Origin: Planctomycetes bacterium UBA2386 | GTDB taxonomy: Bacteria > Planctomycetota > UBA1135 > UBA2386 | DNA length: 64,000 bases | Assembly (NCBI GenBank): GCA_002343845.1 | Contig: DDSQ01000184.1 | Coordinates: 1-64,000 of the forward strand | Direction of reading: 5' to 3' | Part shown: positions 15,407 through 24,871 of the stretch, piece by piece | Position numbering within the stretch: position 1 is the stretch's first letter | Layout: each line of letters begins with the position of its first letter | The notes under the pieces: model-generated | Database searches by the model: none | What the model was told of the DNA's origin: nothing | What the model saw: the letters and a program-made list of their open reading frames with translations, nothing else | Translations under genes and position numbers: made by a program

Positions 15407-17548
15407 CTAGAACAGGACGCGCATGCCGACGACGAAGTTGCGACCGAGCGAGTTGCTGCCCGAGCCGTGCACGCGGTAGTCGACGTCGGTGACGTTCTCG
15501 CAGGCCAGTTCGAACGTGGTGCGCTCGTCGATCTGCCAACCGCAGCGCAGGTTCCAGACCGTGTAGCCCGGCGTGCCGCCCGGAGGTATGCGCTGGGTGT
15601 CGCGGTTGTCGCCAGCCGAGGTCTTGTCGGCGTCCTCGGCGCGCACGACCTCGGTCGAGGCGTGGAATCGCGCGAGGGCATCTTCCCACCGCAGGCCGAC
15701 GACCGTCGTGAACGGCATCAGGCGCGAGACGAACTCCTCGCCGCGGGCGAGCGTGTTGTTGTTGAAGTTCGAGACGCGGCCGTACTGCCAGCTGTTGACC
15801 CCGAACAGCGTCGTGCGCTCGCAGACGTCGAGCGCGTACTGCAGCTCGAGACCCTCGATGTAGCCGTCGCCGACGTTCTCCTTGGTGACGATCGGCTGGC
15901 CCGTGCCATTGGTGGCGCCGGTCGGAAAGCGCTGGATCTGGTCGTCGATCTCGGTGCGGAACCATGCCAGCTGGCTCGTCACGCCGCTCTGCTGGACCTT
16001 GGCGCCGACCTCGTAGCCGAGGTAGTGCTCCGCATCGAGTCCGGGCGTCGGCACCTCCTGCTCGCCGCTGCGCGCGATGTCGAAGGACGTCAGGTCGCTG
16101 AGGCTCGGCGCACGGAAGCCCTGGCTGGCCCCGCCGAACACGTTCACGCCGTCCACCACGCGGACCCGCAGGTGCAGGTTCGCCGTCAACTCGTCCCACG
16201 AATCCTCGATCGCGATCTGGTTGCCCGTCGGATCGCGCACCTCGTCGGCCTCGACCTCCGCCCAGGTGTAGCGCACGCCGCCTTGCGCCATCACGCCGTC
16301 GGCGAGTTCGAGTTCGTCCTGCACGAACACACCCAGCAGGTCGTAGTTGGCGTCGTCGCCGACCGGCCCCTGGATGCCGTCGCCGGCGGCCGGCGTGCCG
16401 ACCCGGCGGAGCCACGAGTTCACCGTGTCGTGGTACCAATCGACCCCCCACGTCAGATGCCCGGCCCGACCGAGGTCGCTCTCGAACTGCGCGAACGCGC
16501 CGAGCGTGCCGACGTCGAACGCCTGCGCCCGCTGGGCCCCTGTGCCCGGCGTGCGTTCTTCGACCTCGTGGTGCTGCTGCCACGACAGCGAGAACCGCGC
16601 CGCCTCGGCGACGCCGCTCATGCCGGTCTGGTGCAGTTGCAGGTAGGTGAGCCGACGCTGCTGGTCGAGATCACGCTGCAGGTCGGTGCCGACCGTCGTG
16701 CCGTTCCAGCGCTCGCCGAAGATCGTCGCGTGCGTGCGCGGCACGTTGTTCTGCGCCATCTCGTGGTGCAGGAACACGAGCTTGGTGTCGGCGGCGAGCC
16801 AGTGCTCGACCTTGAGGTCGAACGCGGTCTCGTCGTGCGCGGTGTTCGGCTGTCGACCGGTCGCGTGGCCGCCTTCGATGTCGCCAAACGAACGCGCGTC
16901 GCCGCCGAGCAACACGCCCGTGCGCAGACCGCCTTCGCGCGTCACGCCGACGTGGATCTCGGCGCGCGCGGCCACGCCGTCCTCGGCAGTGGCGTAGCGG
17001 CCGAGCAGTTCGCCGCCATGGCGCACGCCGTCGGCCGCATAGCGGTCCGGGCTCTTCGTGAACACCTGCACGGTGCCGCCGATGGCGTCGCTGCCGTAGA
17101 GCGCGCCGGCCGGTCCACGCAGCACCTCGATGCGGTCGAGGCTCAGCGGGTCGATCGTCGACCAGTACTGGTTGGGGCCCGACCGGAACGTCGAGTTGTT
17201 GAGGCGGATGCCGTCGATCAGCACCAGGTTGCCGTAGCCCGTGAACCCGCGGATGAACGGCGAACCCTGGCCGGGGGCGGTCTCCTGGATCATCGTGCTC
17301 GGCAGCAGCCGCAAGGCCTGCGGCATCGAGCGGAACTGGTTGCGCTCGAGGTCCTGGCGCGAAACCACGTCGATCGCGCGCGGCGCGTCGAACGGGTCCT
17401 GTTCGGTGCGCGACGCGGTGACGACGACCTTGTTCGAAGCGGCGCCTTGGTGCTGGGGCGGGGCCGGGGGATCCTGCGCCGTGACGACTCCGGGGAGGAA
17501 CGCGCCCGCGGCGGCGGCCGCGAGCAACGACGAGCGAGTAGAGGGCAT
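15407..17548 (-). CDS. TonB-dependent outer membrane receptor
   Basis: About 713 residues start at ATG 17548; an upstream in-frame ATG at 17590 would add 14 residues rich in Arg. A signal peptide (LLAAAAAGAFLPGVVTA) precedes the plug domain with VVVTASRTEQDPFDAPRAI, RGFTGYGNLVLIDGIRLNN and IEVLRGPAGALYGSDAIGG. A 22-strand-type barrel follows, ending in aromatic ...VGMRVLF as expected for BamA-dependent insertion. It imports a scarce ligand (siderophore, cobalamin, metal or glycan) using TonB energy; the ligand is not evident. It follows folP on the same strand with about 70 bp between. No ExbBD/TonB genes or riboswitch are nearby. Confidence 0.92.
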   Translation of the reverse strand: MPSTRSSLLAAAAAGAFLPGVVTAQDPPAPPQHQGAASNKVVVTASRTEQDPFDAPRAIDVVSRQDLERNQFRSMPQALRLLPSTMIQETAPGQGSPFIRGFTGYGNLVLIDGIRLNNSTFRSGPNQYWSTIDPLSLDRIEVLRGPAGALYGSDAIGGTVQVFTKSPDRYAADGVRHGGELLGRYATAEDGVAARAEIHVGVTREGGLRTGVLLGGDARSFGDIEGGHATGRQPNTAHDETAFDLKVEHWLAADTKLVFLHHEMAQNNVPRTHATIFGERWNGTTVGTDLQRDLDQQRRLTYLQLHQTGMSGVAEAARFSLSWQQHHEVEERTPGTGAQRAQAFDVGTLGAFAQFESDLGRAGHLTWGVDWYHDTVNSWLRRVGTPAAGDGIQGPVGDDANYDLLGVFVQDELELADGVMAQGGVRYTWAEVEADEVRDPTGNQIAIEDSWDELTANLHLRVRVVDGVNVFGGASQGFRAPSLSDLTSFDIARSGEQEVPTPGLDAEHYLGYEVGAKVQQSGVTSQLAWFRTEIDDQIQRFPTGATNGTGQPIVTKENVGDGYIEGLELQYALDVCERTTLFGVNSWQYGRVSNFNNNTLARGEEFVSRLMPFTTVVGLRWEDALARFHASTEVVRAEDADKTSAGDNRDTQRIPPGGTPGYTVWNLRCGWQIDERTTFELACENVTDVDYRVHGSGSNSLGRNFVVGMRVLF

Positions 17549-17618
17549 TCGGGAGCGGCGGCAGAACGGCGTCGACCGTGAACGGTTCATCGCACCGCGA
17601 CTTCGCGCCAACGCGGCC

Positions 17619-18425
17619 TCAGGTGGTCGCGGCGATCGCACACTCGGTCGCCCACGCCGCCCGCAGCGCCTGCACGTCGTGGGTGCGGATCCACGACACG
17701 CCCGCGCGTGCCGCCCACAGCTCCGCGGCCAGGGTCGGGGCCCAGCGTTCGGCGACCGGCAGGCCGGTGATCGCACCGAGGAACGACTTGCGGGACACCG
17801 AGACCAGCAGCGGCCCGAACTCGCGCTGCAGGGCCGGCAGCTCGCGCAGCACGACCAGGCTCGCTTCGGCGCCGCTGCCCAGGAAGAAGCCCATGCCGGG
17901 GTCGAGCACCAGGCGATCGCGGCCGATGCCGGCGGCCGCGAACGCGGCGACGCGTTGGCGGCAGAACGCACGCAGCTCTTCGAGCAGGCCGGCGGCGGTC
18001 GCGTTGCCGCCGTTCTCCCGGGCGCGACCGTCGGGGCTGCGCGCGAACATCGCGACGAAGCCGACGTCGCGTGGTGCTGTGGCGACGACCTCCATCGCCG
18101 CCGGCGAACGGAAGCCGGTGACGTCGTTGAGCCAGCGCACGCCGAGCGGCAGCACGCCGGCCATCACCGCCGGCTTCCGGGTGTCGACGCTGACCGCCAC
18201 GCCGCGGGCGACGAACGTGCGCACCACCGGGACCAACCGCGCCAGTTCGTCCGCGGCCGGCACGTCCTCGGCGTCGGGGTGCGTCGACTCGGCGCCGAGG
18301 TCGAGCACGTCGGCGCCCGCGGCGAGCAGCCGTTCGCCATGCGCGATCGCGGCCGACGGCGCCAGGTAGCGCCCGCCGTCCGAGAAGGAGTCGCGCGTGA
18401 CGTTGACGATCGCGAAGGTGCGCAT
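17619..18425 (-). CDS. folP: dihydropteroate synthase
   Basis: This 268-residue TIM-barrel enzyme condenses p-aminobenzoate with dihydropterin pyrophosphate in folate synthesis. The family motifs are VNVTRDSFSDGG at the N-terminus (the usual Pro is Arg), GADVLDLGAESTHPD, VSVDTRKPAV, NDVTGF, LVLDPGMGFF and SVSRKSFLG, followed by the C-terminal TxVxxALxRxxVRTHDV-like WIRTHDVQAL. ATG 18425 gives the normal start. The length is typical. It is upstream of the TonB receptor on the same strand. Confidence 0.93.
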   Translation of the reverse strand: MRTFAIVNVTRDSFSDGGRYLAPSAAIAHGERLLAAGADVLDLGAESTHPDAEDVPAADELARLVPVVRTFVARGVAVSVDTRKPAVMAGVLPLGVRWLNDVTGFRSPAAMEVVATAPRDVGFVAMFARSPDGRARENGGNATAAGLLEELRAFCRQRVAAFAAAGIGRDRLVLDPGMGFFLGSGAEASLVVLRELPALQREFGPLLVSVSRKSFLGAITGLPVAERWAPTLAAELWAARAGVSWIRTHDVQALRAAWATECAIAATT

Positions 18426-18580
18426 GGCGTTCCGCCATCGTGGCCACCGGCGCGGCCCGGGCAAGCAACTTGAGCCGGGCGATGACGCGGTCCGGCCCGT
18501 GCCAGGGGCGACGGGCGCGCCCGGCAGCTGCGGTGGACCGTCCGCCCGCCGATAGCCCTGGCGTGCCAACGAACCCGACG

Positions 18581-19252
18581 ATGATCCGAAGGCGACAAGC
18601 CGGCTTCACCCTCATCGAACTGATGATCGTCGTCGCCATCGTGGCGATCATCGCGACGATTGCCGTGCCGAACCTGCTCGGCAGCCGTGCTGTCGCCAAC
18701 GAACGCGTCATCGTCGCTGCGCTACGCACGATCAGCACGGCGCAGACGCAGTGCCGGACGCGCGTCCTGGTCGACACCGACCGCGACGGCCAGGGCGAAG
18801 CGCTCGGCTTCGCCGAACTGGCGGGCAACCGCGGGCTACGCGGGGGTTCGCAGCTCCTGGTGCCGCCGCTGCTGCCCGCCTCGCTCGGCAACACCGACGC
18901 CGCCGGCCACGTGCAGGGCCGCGGCTACCTGATCGCGCTCTACCTGCCCGACGCTGCCGGCGACGGCCTGCCGGCGATCGCTGCCAACGATGCGGCCATC
19001 GACGCCGACGGCGCCGAGACGATGTGGAGCTGCCTCGCCTGGCCGCAGGCGCGCGGGATTTCGGGCCGGGCGTCGTTCTTCGTCAACCAGACCGGCGACA
19101 TCCTGACCGCGACGACCGCGAACTACAGCGGCACCACCGCCGTGCCGTCCGCGGGCGCCGCACTGCTCGGCGTCTCGCCGACGAGCATCCTCGGCACGCT
19201 GGCGGCGAACACGATCGGCGCCGACGGCAACCGCTGGAACGTCATCCAGTGA
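18581..19252 (+). CDS. type IV pilin-like / type II secretion pseudopilin
   Basis: This 223-residue protein begins RRRQAGFTLIELMIVVAI. That is a canonical class III signal: prepilin peptidase would cut between Gly and Phe, and Glu5 needed for assembly is present. The N-terminal helix is followed by NLLGSRAVANERVIVAALRTI. The C-terminal globular part includes a WPQARGISGRASFFVNQ strand typical for planctomycete pseudopilins. The role is a subunit of a pilus or T2SS-like pseudopilus at the inner membrane. No assembly ATPase or secretin is adjacent. Its 3' end overlaps the convergent queC gene by 11 bp. A GTG 18 nt upstream is an alternative start. Confidence 0.88.
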   Translation: MIRRRQAGFTLIELMIVVAIVAIIATIAVPNLLGSRAVANERVIVAALRTISTAQTQCRTRVLVDTDRDGQGEALGFAELAGNRGLRGGSQLLVPPLLPASLGNTDAAGHVQGRGYLIALYLPDAAGDGLPAIAANDAAIDADGAETMWSCLAWPQARGISGRASFFVNQTGDILTATTANYSGTTAVPSAGAALLGVSPTSILGTLAANTIGADGNRWNVIQ

Positions 19253-19901
19253 CCGGCCCACGCTGCCAGCGGCTGCGCAGGCACGACTCGCAGCGTCCGC
19301 ACGGCCGCTCGTCGCCTTCGTAGCACGACCAGAAGTCGCCTGGGCCGTAACCGAGGTCGCGCGCCGCCTGCACGATCGTGTCCTTGTCGAACTGCAGCGT
19401 CGGACTCACCACGCGCACGCCGCTGCGCGTGCCGTGCGCCAGGAAGGCGTCGCCAGCGGCGAGGAACGCGGGCGAGTTGTCGGGGAACGTCGCGGCCTCT
19501 TCGCGGTTGAAGCCGGCAACCACGCACGAGGCCTCCAGCGCCTCGGCGTGCGCGGCTGCAAGGGCGACGAGCACGGCGTTGCGCGCAGGCACCCACACCG
19601 CGCGCGCAGAACCACGATCGCCGGGCACGGCCACCGTGCCGTGCGGCACGGGCCCGGTGCCGGGCAACAGGCGCGAGCCGCTGCGCGTCGCGAGTGCACC
19701 GAGCCACGGCAGGTCGACGCTCCGCCACTCGACCTGCAACCGCGCGGCCAGCGCACGCGAGGCCGCAGCTTCGCGGGCGCGAGCGCGCTGGCCGTAGTCG
19801 GCGAACAGCGCGAGCCGCAGCCGACCGCCGCCTGCCGCGAACAACGCCGCCGCGACGCCCGAATCGAGGCCGCCCGACAACAGCGCGATGCCGACGTTCA
19901 T
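19242..19901 (-). CDS. queC: 7-cyano-7-deazaguanine synthase
   Basis: This 219-residue protein converts carboxydeazaguanine to preQ0 (ATP- and ammonia-dependent) in queuosine biosynthesis. It shows the PP-loop LSGGLDSGVAAAL at the N-terminus, VPARNAVLVALAAAHAE, GFNREEAATFPDNS, and the C-terminal zinc site C-Y-E-G-D-E-R-P-C-G-R-C-E-S-C. The start is ATG 19901. The gene lies 20 bp behind the large Ig-like lipoprotein gene on the same strand, so it may be read through from it. No other queuosine gene is in the window and no preQ1 riboswitch was seen. Confidence 0.93.
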   Translation of the reverse strand: MNVGIALLSGGLDSGVAAALFAAGGGRLRLALFADYGQRARAREAAASRALAARLQVEWRSVDLPWLGALATRSGSRLLPGTGPVPHGTVAVPGDRGSARAVWVPARNAVLVALAAAHAEALEASCVVAGFNREEAATFPDNSPAFLAAGDAFLAHGTRSGVRVVSPTLQFDKDTIVQAARDLGYGPGDFWSCYEGDERPCGRCESCLRSRWQRGPVTG

Positions 19902-19920
19902 CGGCGGGAGTCGCTTGCCC

Positions 19921-22797
19921 TCATGGCACGGAGAACACGACCGGCGCACTGCGCGCGTACGACGTCTCGCGACGCACCCGCTCGGTCATCACGAAGTCGT
20001 CGCTGCCACCACCGGTCAACGTCAGCCACACGCGCGCTTCGACGACCATGTTCCAGCTCCCGGCCGCGAGGCCGGCGACCTGGTTCGTCGCGAGGTCGGG
20101 GAACTGCACGACATCGGTCGCGCCGACCCCGTCGCGATCGGAGGCCATCAACAACCACCGACGACCAGCACCATCGGTCGCGGTCACCTCGGCGCACGCC
20201 AGGGTGTTGGCCGCCGCACCGTCGAACACGTCCTCGAAGGTCACCGCCGGGGCGGCGGCAGGGGCACCGACCGGCGCGGTGATGGTCGGGATCGACGCGA
20301 CCTGGCTCGGCAGGTTGAACGGCGTGCCGACGAGAACCAGCAGCCGCCGTCGGCTGATGCGACCTGCACCATCCTCCGCCTCGGCGACGCTCCACAGGTT
20401 CGGTTCGAACACCGCGAAGGCCCCGAAGATCGGCACGCTGTAGCTCGACTGCACGCCGAACACGCCGGCCGTCCCGGTGGTGAAGCCCATCCCCAGGAGC
20501 GCCTGGCCTTCGAAGCCGCTCAGCGATGCCGTCATGCGCACCCGCGGGCGCCCGCCGACCAGCGTGTTCAGATCGAGGCCAGCAGCCAGGGTGAAGTCCT
20601 CGGTGTAGGTGATCGGCGCGCTGAGTTGGCTCACGCTCGGCACGATCGTGAACGTCAACGAGGACTGCGCACCACCGGCGGGAGGAGCACCCGGCGGAGT
20701 CGGCGTCGTGAGGTCCGAACCGAGCAGCGGCGAGCCGTGCGAAGCGAACACCGGGTTGGCGACCGGTTCGAAAGCGCCGGCGAAGCCGGTCACCACCTGC
20801 GGGCGGTTGGGCACGATCGCCACCGGCGGAATCGTGGTCGGCGCGGCGTTCGTCGTGCGCACGCCGAGCGGCGACCGCGACGCCAGCGCCGTCGAGCCGA
20901 CCACCGCGGTCAGGCCCGGGCCAGGTGCGAAGGCGACGGTGCCACGGAACGTCGCTTCCGCGCCCGTCGTCGGCCGCAGCGGCAACGAGGCGAACGCCGC
21001 CGCCGTCTCGTACAGGGTCACCAGGTCGTAGCCCGCGCGCACGATCGTGATGGTGTGTGACGGCGCCACGATCGCGTCGAACGTCACGCGGCCGTCTGCC
21101 CCGGTGGTGCCGAGGCGCTGACCGACGGCGGGCACCTGCGGCACGCCCTGATCGAGCAGCACCGTCGCACCGGCGATCGGCTGCAGCGTCGCACTGTCAT
21201 AGGCCTCGACCACCAGCGTGCCGGCGAGCACGCCGGTCACCACGCCACGCTGCACGATGTTGCCGGTGGCCGGGGCCACGCCGAGGTTGCCAGCGCGGTC
21301 GACGAGTTCGAGCGAGTACGGCCGACTGGCCGTCAGTCGCCCCAGCGCCAAGGGCGCCGCCAGGAAGCGGCCGCTGTCGTCGGACGCGATCAGCGTCTTC
21401 GGCGCGTTGACGCCGTCGGTCAGGGTCACGCGCGCGAGCCGTTCGCTGGTCGTGCCGAAGAACGTCACCGACTCGAGGTCGGTCCACAGATCCTGGCCCG
21501 AACCCGGCGGCCCGGTCTGCTGCACGACCGGCGGCGTGACGTCGAAGCGCGGCGCGTCGGCGACGTCCTCGAGCACGAAGCCGCTGGTCGCCGTGCCACG
21601 CTGGATCTGCGCCGCGAACGCAAGGTTGCCTTCGTCGAATCGCGGCTCGGCGATCGTGCCGAGCGCACCGCTGAAGTCGAGGTCGATGGTGTGCGTGCCG
21701 GCCTGCGTCGTCGTCGCCGTGCGTTCGAGGAACGCGAGATCGCCCACCGCGGTCGAGTTCTTGTCGCCGCCGTAGATGCGCGCGCGCACGACGTCGCCGG
21801 CGACCGCGTCGCTCGGCAGGGTGACGCGCAGCATCGCCGTCGCGATGTTGCCGCGGTTGATCTTGCCGGCGAACCCGGCTGCCGCGTTGCCGAGCTGGAC
21901 CTTGGTCGGAGGCGGCGGCGCGACCGTCGTGAACCGCGCAAACGGCGTGCGGCCGCGGAAGTCGAGTTCGCCGTCCTGACCAAACTTGATGTCCGCGGTG
22001 ACGACGAGCTCGTGGCGCACGCCGCCGGCGAGCAGCATGCCCGGCCGAAACGTCGCGACGCGCCCGTCGGCGACGCCGACCGTCGACAACGGCGTCGTCA
22101 ACGCGCCGGACAGCGGCACACCGCCTTCGGGTTGCACCTGCAGGTTCGCCGCGACGATCGTGCCGATGGTCGCCGGCCGGTCGAACACGACCACCACCGC
22201 GTTCTCGCGAGCGAGGTCCTTCTGGTTGTCGCGCGGCCACAACGCGAGGATCCGGCCGTCGGTGAACGACGCGTCCTGGTTGACCTGGAACGACGTCAGC
22301 ACTTCTCCCGCGTCGGGCACCGAGAACCGCAGGCCATCGCAGTCGCGGGCATCGGGCAGCAGCACCACCTCGTAGGTCGGCGTCTGCGCGTTGGAGAGCG
22401 CACTCAGCGGCCGCATCACGAGCAGGCGGCCTTCGGCGAGGAAGTCGTACTGGCAAGGCAACGCCGTGGTGGTCCCCTTCACGCGCAGGATGACCTTGCC
22501 GTCGGTGCCGGCCGCAGTCGTCGGCAGGATCGAGCGCTCGTTGACGCTCTCGCTGAACTCGACCACGATCGGCACCGCCGCCGGCCAGCCACCGTCGCGC
22601 GGGTAGGCGGCGCGCACCTTCGGACGGCCGCTGCGCACGTCGCCGCCGATCGGCACGACCTGGATCGGCGAGGTGACGGCGGTGGGCGGCGGCTCGCCGG
22701 GGTCGACGTCGCGGTCGAACACGCGCCCGATGTTGTCGCACCCGCCGGCCAGCAGCAGGAGCAGGAGCACGGACGGCGGGCGCAGCGGAATGGTCAT
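19921..22797 (-). CDS. large surface lipoprotein with Ig-like and carboxypeptidase-regulatory-like domains
   Basis: This 958-residue protein starts at ATG 22797 with a clear lipoprotein signal (VLLLLLLAGGC, Cys 20). After a Pro-rich linker it has two Big_5/SbsA-type Ig-like domains. These are marked by AYPRDGGWPAAVPIVVEFSE and by ILALWPRDNQKDLARENA followed by VVVVFDRPATIG. A long beta-rich middle follows. Near residue 540 a carboxypeptidase-regulatory-like module (TLQPIAGATVLLDQG, GADGRVTFDAI) appears. The C-terminal 350 residues are beta-rich and unassigned. It is probably anchored in the outer membrane, acting in adhesion or envelope architecture. The leader is longer than usual: a TAATCT element lies about 42 nt upstream of the ATG. 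Confidence 0.8.
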   Translation of the reverse strand: MTIPLRPPSVLLLLLLAGGCDNIGRVFDRDVDPGEPPPTAVTSPIQVVPIGGDVRSGRPKVRAAYPRDGGWPAAVPIVVEFSESVNERSILPTTAAGTDGKVILRVKGTTTALPCQYDFLAEGRLLVMRPLSALSNAQTPTYEVVLLPDARDCDGLRFSVPDAGEVLTSFQVNQDASFTDGRILALWPRDNQKDLARENAVVVVFDRPATIGTIVAANLQVQPEGGVPLSGALTTPLSTVGVADGRVATFRPGMLLAGGVRHELVVTADIKFGQDGELDFRGRTPFARFTTVAPPPPTKVQLGNAAAGFAGKINRGNIATAMLRVTLPSDAVAGDVVRARIYGGDKNSTAVGDLAFLERTATTTQAGTHTIDLDFSGALGTIAEPRFDEGNLAFAAQIQRGTATSGFVLEDVADAPRFDVTPPVVQQTGPPGSGQDLWTDLESVTFFGTTSERLARVTLTDGVNAPKTLIASDDSGRFLAAPLALGRLTASRPYSLELVDRAGNLGVAPATGNIVQRGVVTGVLAGTLVVEAYDSATLQPIAGATVLLDQGVPQVPAVGQRLGTTGADGRVTFDAIVAPSHTITIVRAGYDLVTLYETAAAFASLPLRPTTGAEATFRGTVAFAPGPGLTAVVGSTALASRSPLGVRTTNAAPTTIPPVAIVPNRPQVVTGFAGAFEPVANPVFASHGSPLLGSDLTTPTPPGAPPAGGAQSSLTFTIVPSVSQLSAPITYTEDFTLAAGLDLNTLVGGRPRVRMTASLSGFEGQALLGMGFTTGTAGVFGVQSSYSVPIFGAFAVFEPNLWSVAEAEDGAGRISRRRLLVLVGTPFNLPSQVASIPTITAPVGAPAAAPAVTFEDVFDGAAANTLACAEVTATDGAGRRWLLMASDRDGVGATDVVQFPDLATNQVAGLAAGSWNMVVEARVWLTLTGGGSDDFVMTERVRRETSYARSAPVVFSVP

Positions 22798-22896
22798 CGA
22801 GGGCAGCCAGGGCCGGCGGCGAGTGTCTCGACCGGCGGGCCGCACAGATTATTCCCGCCCGGCCCTCCGGTCACGCGCCCCGATCGCTCCAGCCAC

Positions 22897-23919
22897 TCAA
22901 CCGCCGTTCGGGCGGCGCCATCGCCGCGCCAGCAGGATCGCGCCGGCGAACACCAACAGCCCGACGCTCAGCGTCTGCCCCATGGTCATGCCGAGCAGGA
23001 CGTCCGCGCCGAGTTGCTCGTCGGGCTGACGCACCAGCTCGAGCGACCAGCGGATCGTCGCGTAGCCGAGCAGGAAGACCACCGCGTAGGTGCCGGGCCG
23101 CCACGGCGAAAGGCGCGTGAGGCGGTAGGCCGCGAGCAGCACGAGGCCGAGCACCAGACCTTCGCCGACACCCTCGTAGATCTGCGACGGATGGCGGTAA
23201 GGCACCACCGGGGTGCCGTCGGCGCGCGTCGCCGCGCTGACCTTCGCCCAGTCGAGGCGCGGTTCGACGGCGGCCCAGTCGATCTGGCGCCCGTACTGGT
23301 CGACATCGCTGAGCCAGGGCCGCACTTCGGCGAACGTGCGCCTGCGGAACGCGACCTGGATGCAGAGTTCGCGGTCGCGCATGGTCCAGGAGTGGCCCAG
23401 CCCGAGCTGCGCCATCGCGGCCTCGTCGGTCGGGAACTGCATCGCGCCGAACGTGCCCTTGTCGGTCGGCCGGCCGTACAGCTCGCCGTTGATGAAGTTC
23501 GCGAACCGCACCGCGAAGATGCCCGGCGTCACCGCCAGCGACACCGAGTCGGCGAGGCGCCCCCACCCGATCTTGTGCTTGCGGCAGAACAGCCACAACG
23601 CGACGGCGACCCCCATCAGCCCGCCATGGAAGGCCAGCCCGCCCTTCCAGACCTGAAGGAACTGCAGCGGGTGACGCAGTGCCGGGTCGTAGAACAGCGC
23701 GTAGCCGAGCCGTCCCCCCAGCATCACGCCGAACACGCAGTAGAAGATGACGTCGGCGGCCGCCTCGGGCTTGATCGGCAGGAACCCGGCGCGCGCGAGG
23801 CGCACCAGCAGGAACTGCGCGATCACGAAGCCGACCACGTACATCATCCCGTACCAGCGGATGTCGATCGGCAGGCCCGGGATGTCGAGCAGCACCGGGT
23901 CCCAGGCGGGGAAGTCCAT
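22897..23919 (-). CDS. lgt: prolipoprotein diacylglyceryl transferase
   Basis: This 340-residue inner-membrane enzyme transfers diacylglycerol from phosphatidylglycerol to the lipobox Cys. Signatures are IDIRWYGMMYVVGF, FGVMLGGRLGYALFY, WKGGLAFHGGLMG, the Lgt signature region RFANFINGELYGR, and HPSQIYEG near the C-terminus. ATG 23919 gives the normal N-terminus. Compared with E. coli Lgt there is an extra hydrophilic stretch of several dozen residues between FPTDE and HPSQIYEG (with WSDVDQYGRQIDW-like sequence). It serves the many lipoproteins in this window. A TTGCGA-16-TAGCGT promoter lies just upstream, back to back with the eboA promoter. Confidence 0.95.
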   Translation of the reverse strand: MDFPAWDPVLLDIPGLPIDIRWYGMMYVVGFVIAQFLLVRLARAGFLPIKPEAAADVIFYCVFGVMLGGRLGYALFYDPALRHPLQFLQVWKGGLAFHGGLMGVAVALWLFCRKHKIGWGRLADSVSLAVTPGIFAVRFANFINGELYGRPTDKGTFGAMQFPTDEAAMAQLGLGHSWTMRDRELCIQVAFRRRTFAEVRPWLSDVDQYGRQIDWAAVEPRLDWAKVSAATRADGTPVVPYRHPSQIYEGVGEGLVLGLVLLAAYRLTRLSPWRPGTYAVVFLLGYATIRWSLELVRQPDEQLGADVLLGMTMGQTLSVGLLVFAGAILLARRWRRPNGG

Positions 23920-23930
23920 GGAGTCACGGC

Positions 23931-23958
23931 ACGCTAGCGAGCGCTGCGCGGCTCGCAA
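23931..23958 (-). promoter_or_regulatory. putative lgt promoter
   Basis: On the minus strand TTGCGA (23958-23953) and TAGCGT (23936-23931) are spaced by 16 bp. The -10 box ends 11 nt before the ATG, so the leader would be only a few nucleotides. The -10 hexamer is identical to that of tRNA-Pro. Confidence 0.5.
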
Positions 23959-23999
23959 GCGCGCCGCATCGCTGCGGTGACGGCGACCCCGCGCGCCGG

Positions 24000-24005
24000 T
24001 ATCCT
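24000..24005 (+). promoter_or_regulatory. putative -10 element of eboA (TATCCT)
   Basis: TATCCT lies 12 nt before the eboA ATG, the same hexamer and spacing as before prfC. There is no Shine-Dalgarno sequence between it and the start, suggesting a very short leader. Confidence 0.4.
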
Positions 24006-24017
24006 GCCTCGCCCGCG

Positions 24018-24842
24018 ATGGCGACGACCGACCTCCGTTCCCTGCTCGACCCGGCGTCGCTTGCCATCGCCGACCAAGCGATCGCAGAAGTCGGCACCGA
24101 CCGCCGCACGCTGCCGGTGGCGTTCCCGAGCCTGCCGCGTCGCGTCGGCCGCGAGCGCTGCGGCACCACCCGCGTGCACATCGACGGCGCCGACGTCGAC
24201 CTCGCGGGCTTCCGCACCTGCGACGTCGCCGCTGCCGTGGTGCTGCGCGCGACCGCCGCCACCGACGCCGAGTGCCTCGACCTGTGGTCGCACGGCGACC
24301 TCGACGAACGCGTGATGCTGCTGCGCAGTCTGCACTTCCTGCCGGTCGGCCCGCTGACCGTGCAACTGTTCGGCGAAGTGCAGCGCACCAACGTGGTCTC
24401 GCATCTCGAGGCCGCCGTCGGCGACGGCGACCTGTTCGCGCGCACCGCCGGACGCTTCGGCTTCGATCAGGCTGCAGCGAATCGGCTGCTGCTCAAGGTC
24501 GCGTTCCTGGACGTCCCGCTCGCCCGGTTGTTCCACGCCGAGCGCACCGCGAACGCCGAGTTGTCGCGCATGCTGCAGGATCTCGCGACCGAACGCGAAG
24601 CCGCCGGCCGACCCGTCTGGCGCGACACCTGGCGCCTGATCGGCCGCGCCCCGTGCCCGGGCAGCCTGGCACGACTGCTCGGCGGCATCGAACACGGCGA
24701 CGACGGCGTGCGCCTCGCCGCCGCCGAGGGGCTGCTCGCCGCCGGCCGGACCGAGTTCGCCGCCCTCGCCGCCGAACGCCTGCCGCGCGAGAGTCGCCCC
24801 GCGATCCGCGCGCTGCTGCAGCAGCTCTCCGCCCGCCGCTGA
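24018..24842 (+). CDS. eboA: EboA-like protein
   Basis: This 274-residue cytoplasmic protein resembles the EboA family: a helical N-terminal half with DLAGFRTCDVAAAVVLRA and HGDLDERVMLLRSL, and a HEAT-like C-terminal half with WRLIGRAPCPGSLARLLGG and DDGVRLAAAEGLL. EboA has no known reaction. It belongs to the eboABCDEF cluster, required for scytonemin export or maturation in Nostoc and found in many bacteria. The next gene, 29 bp downstream, is a TatD-family hydrolase as expected for eboB, which strongly supports the call. The prenyltransferase, dehydroquinate synthase-like, TIM-barrel and phosphatase members are not here. Confidence 0.75.
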   Translation: MATTDLRSLLDPASLAIADQAIAEVGTDRRTLPVAFPSLPRRVGRERCGTTRVHIDGADVDLAGFRTCDVAAAVVLRATAATDAECLDLWSHGDLDERVMLLRSLHFLPVGPLTVQLFGEVQRTNVVSHLEAAVGDGDLFARTAGRFGFDQAAANRLLLKVAFLDVPLARLFHAERTANAELSRMLQDLATEREAAGRPVWRDTWRLIGRAPCPGSLARLLGGIEHGDDGVRLAAAEGLLAAGRTEFAALAAERLPRESRPAIRALLQQLSARR

Positions 24843-24871
24843 CCGCCCCAACGCACCGACCGACGACTCCG

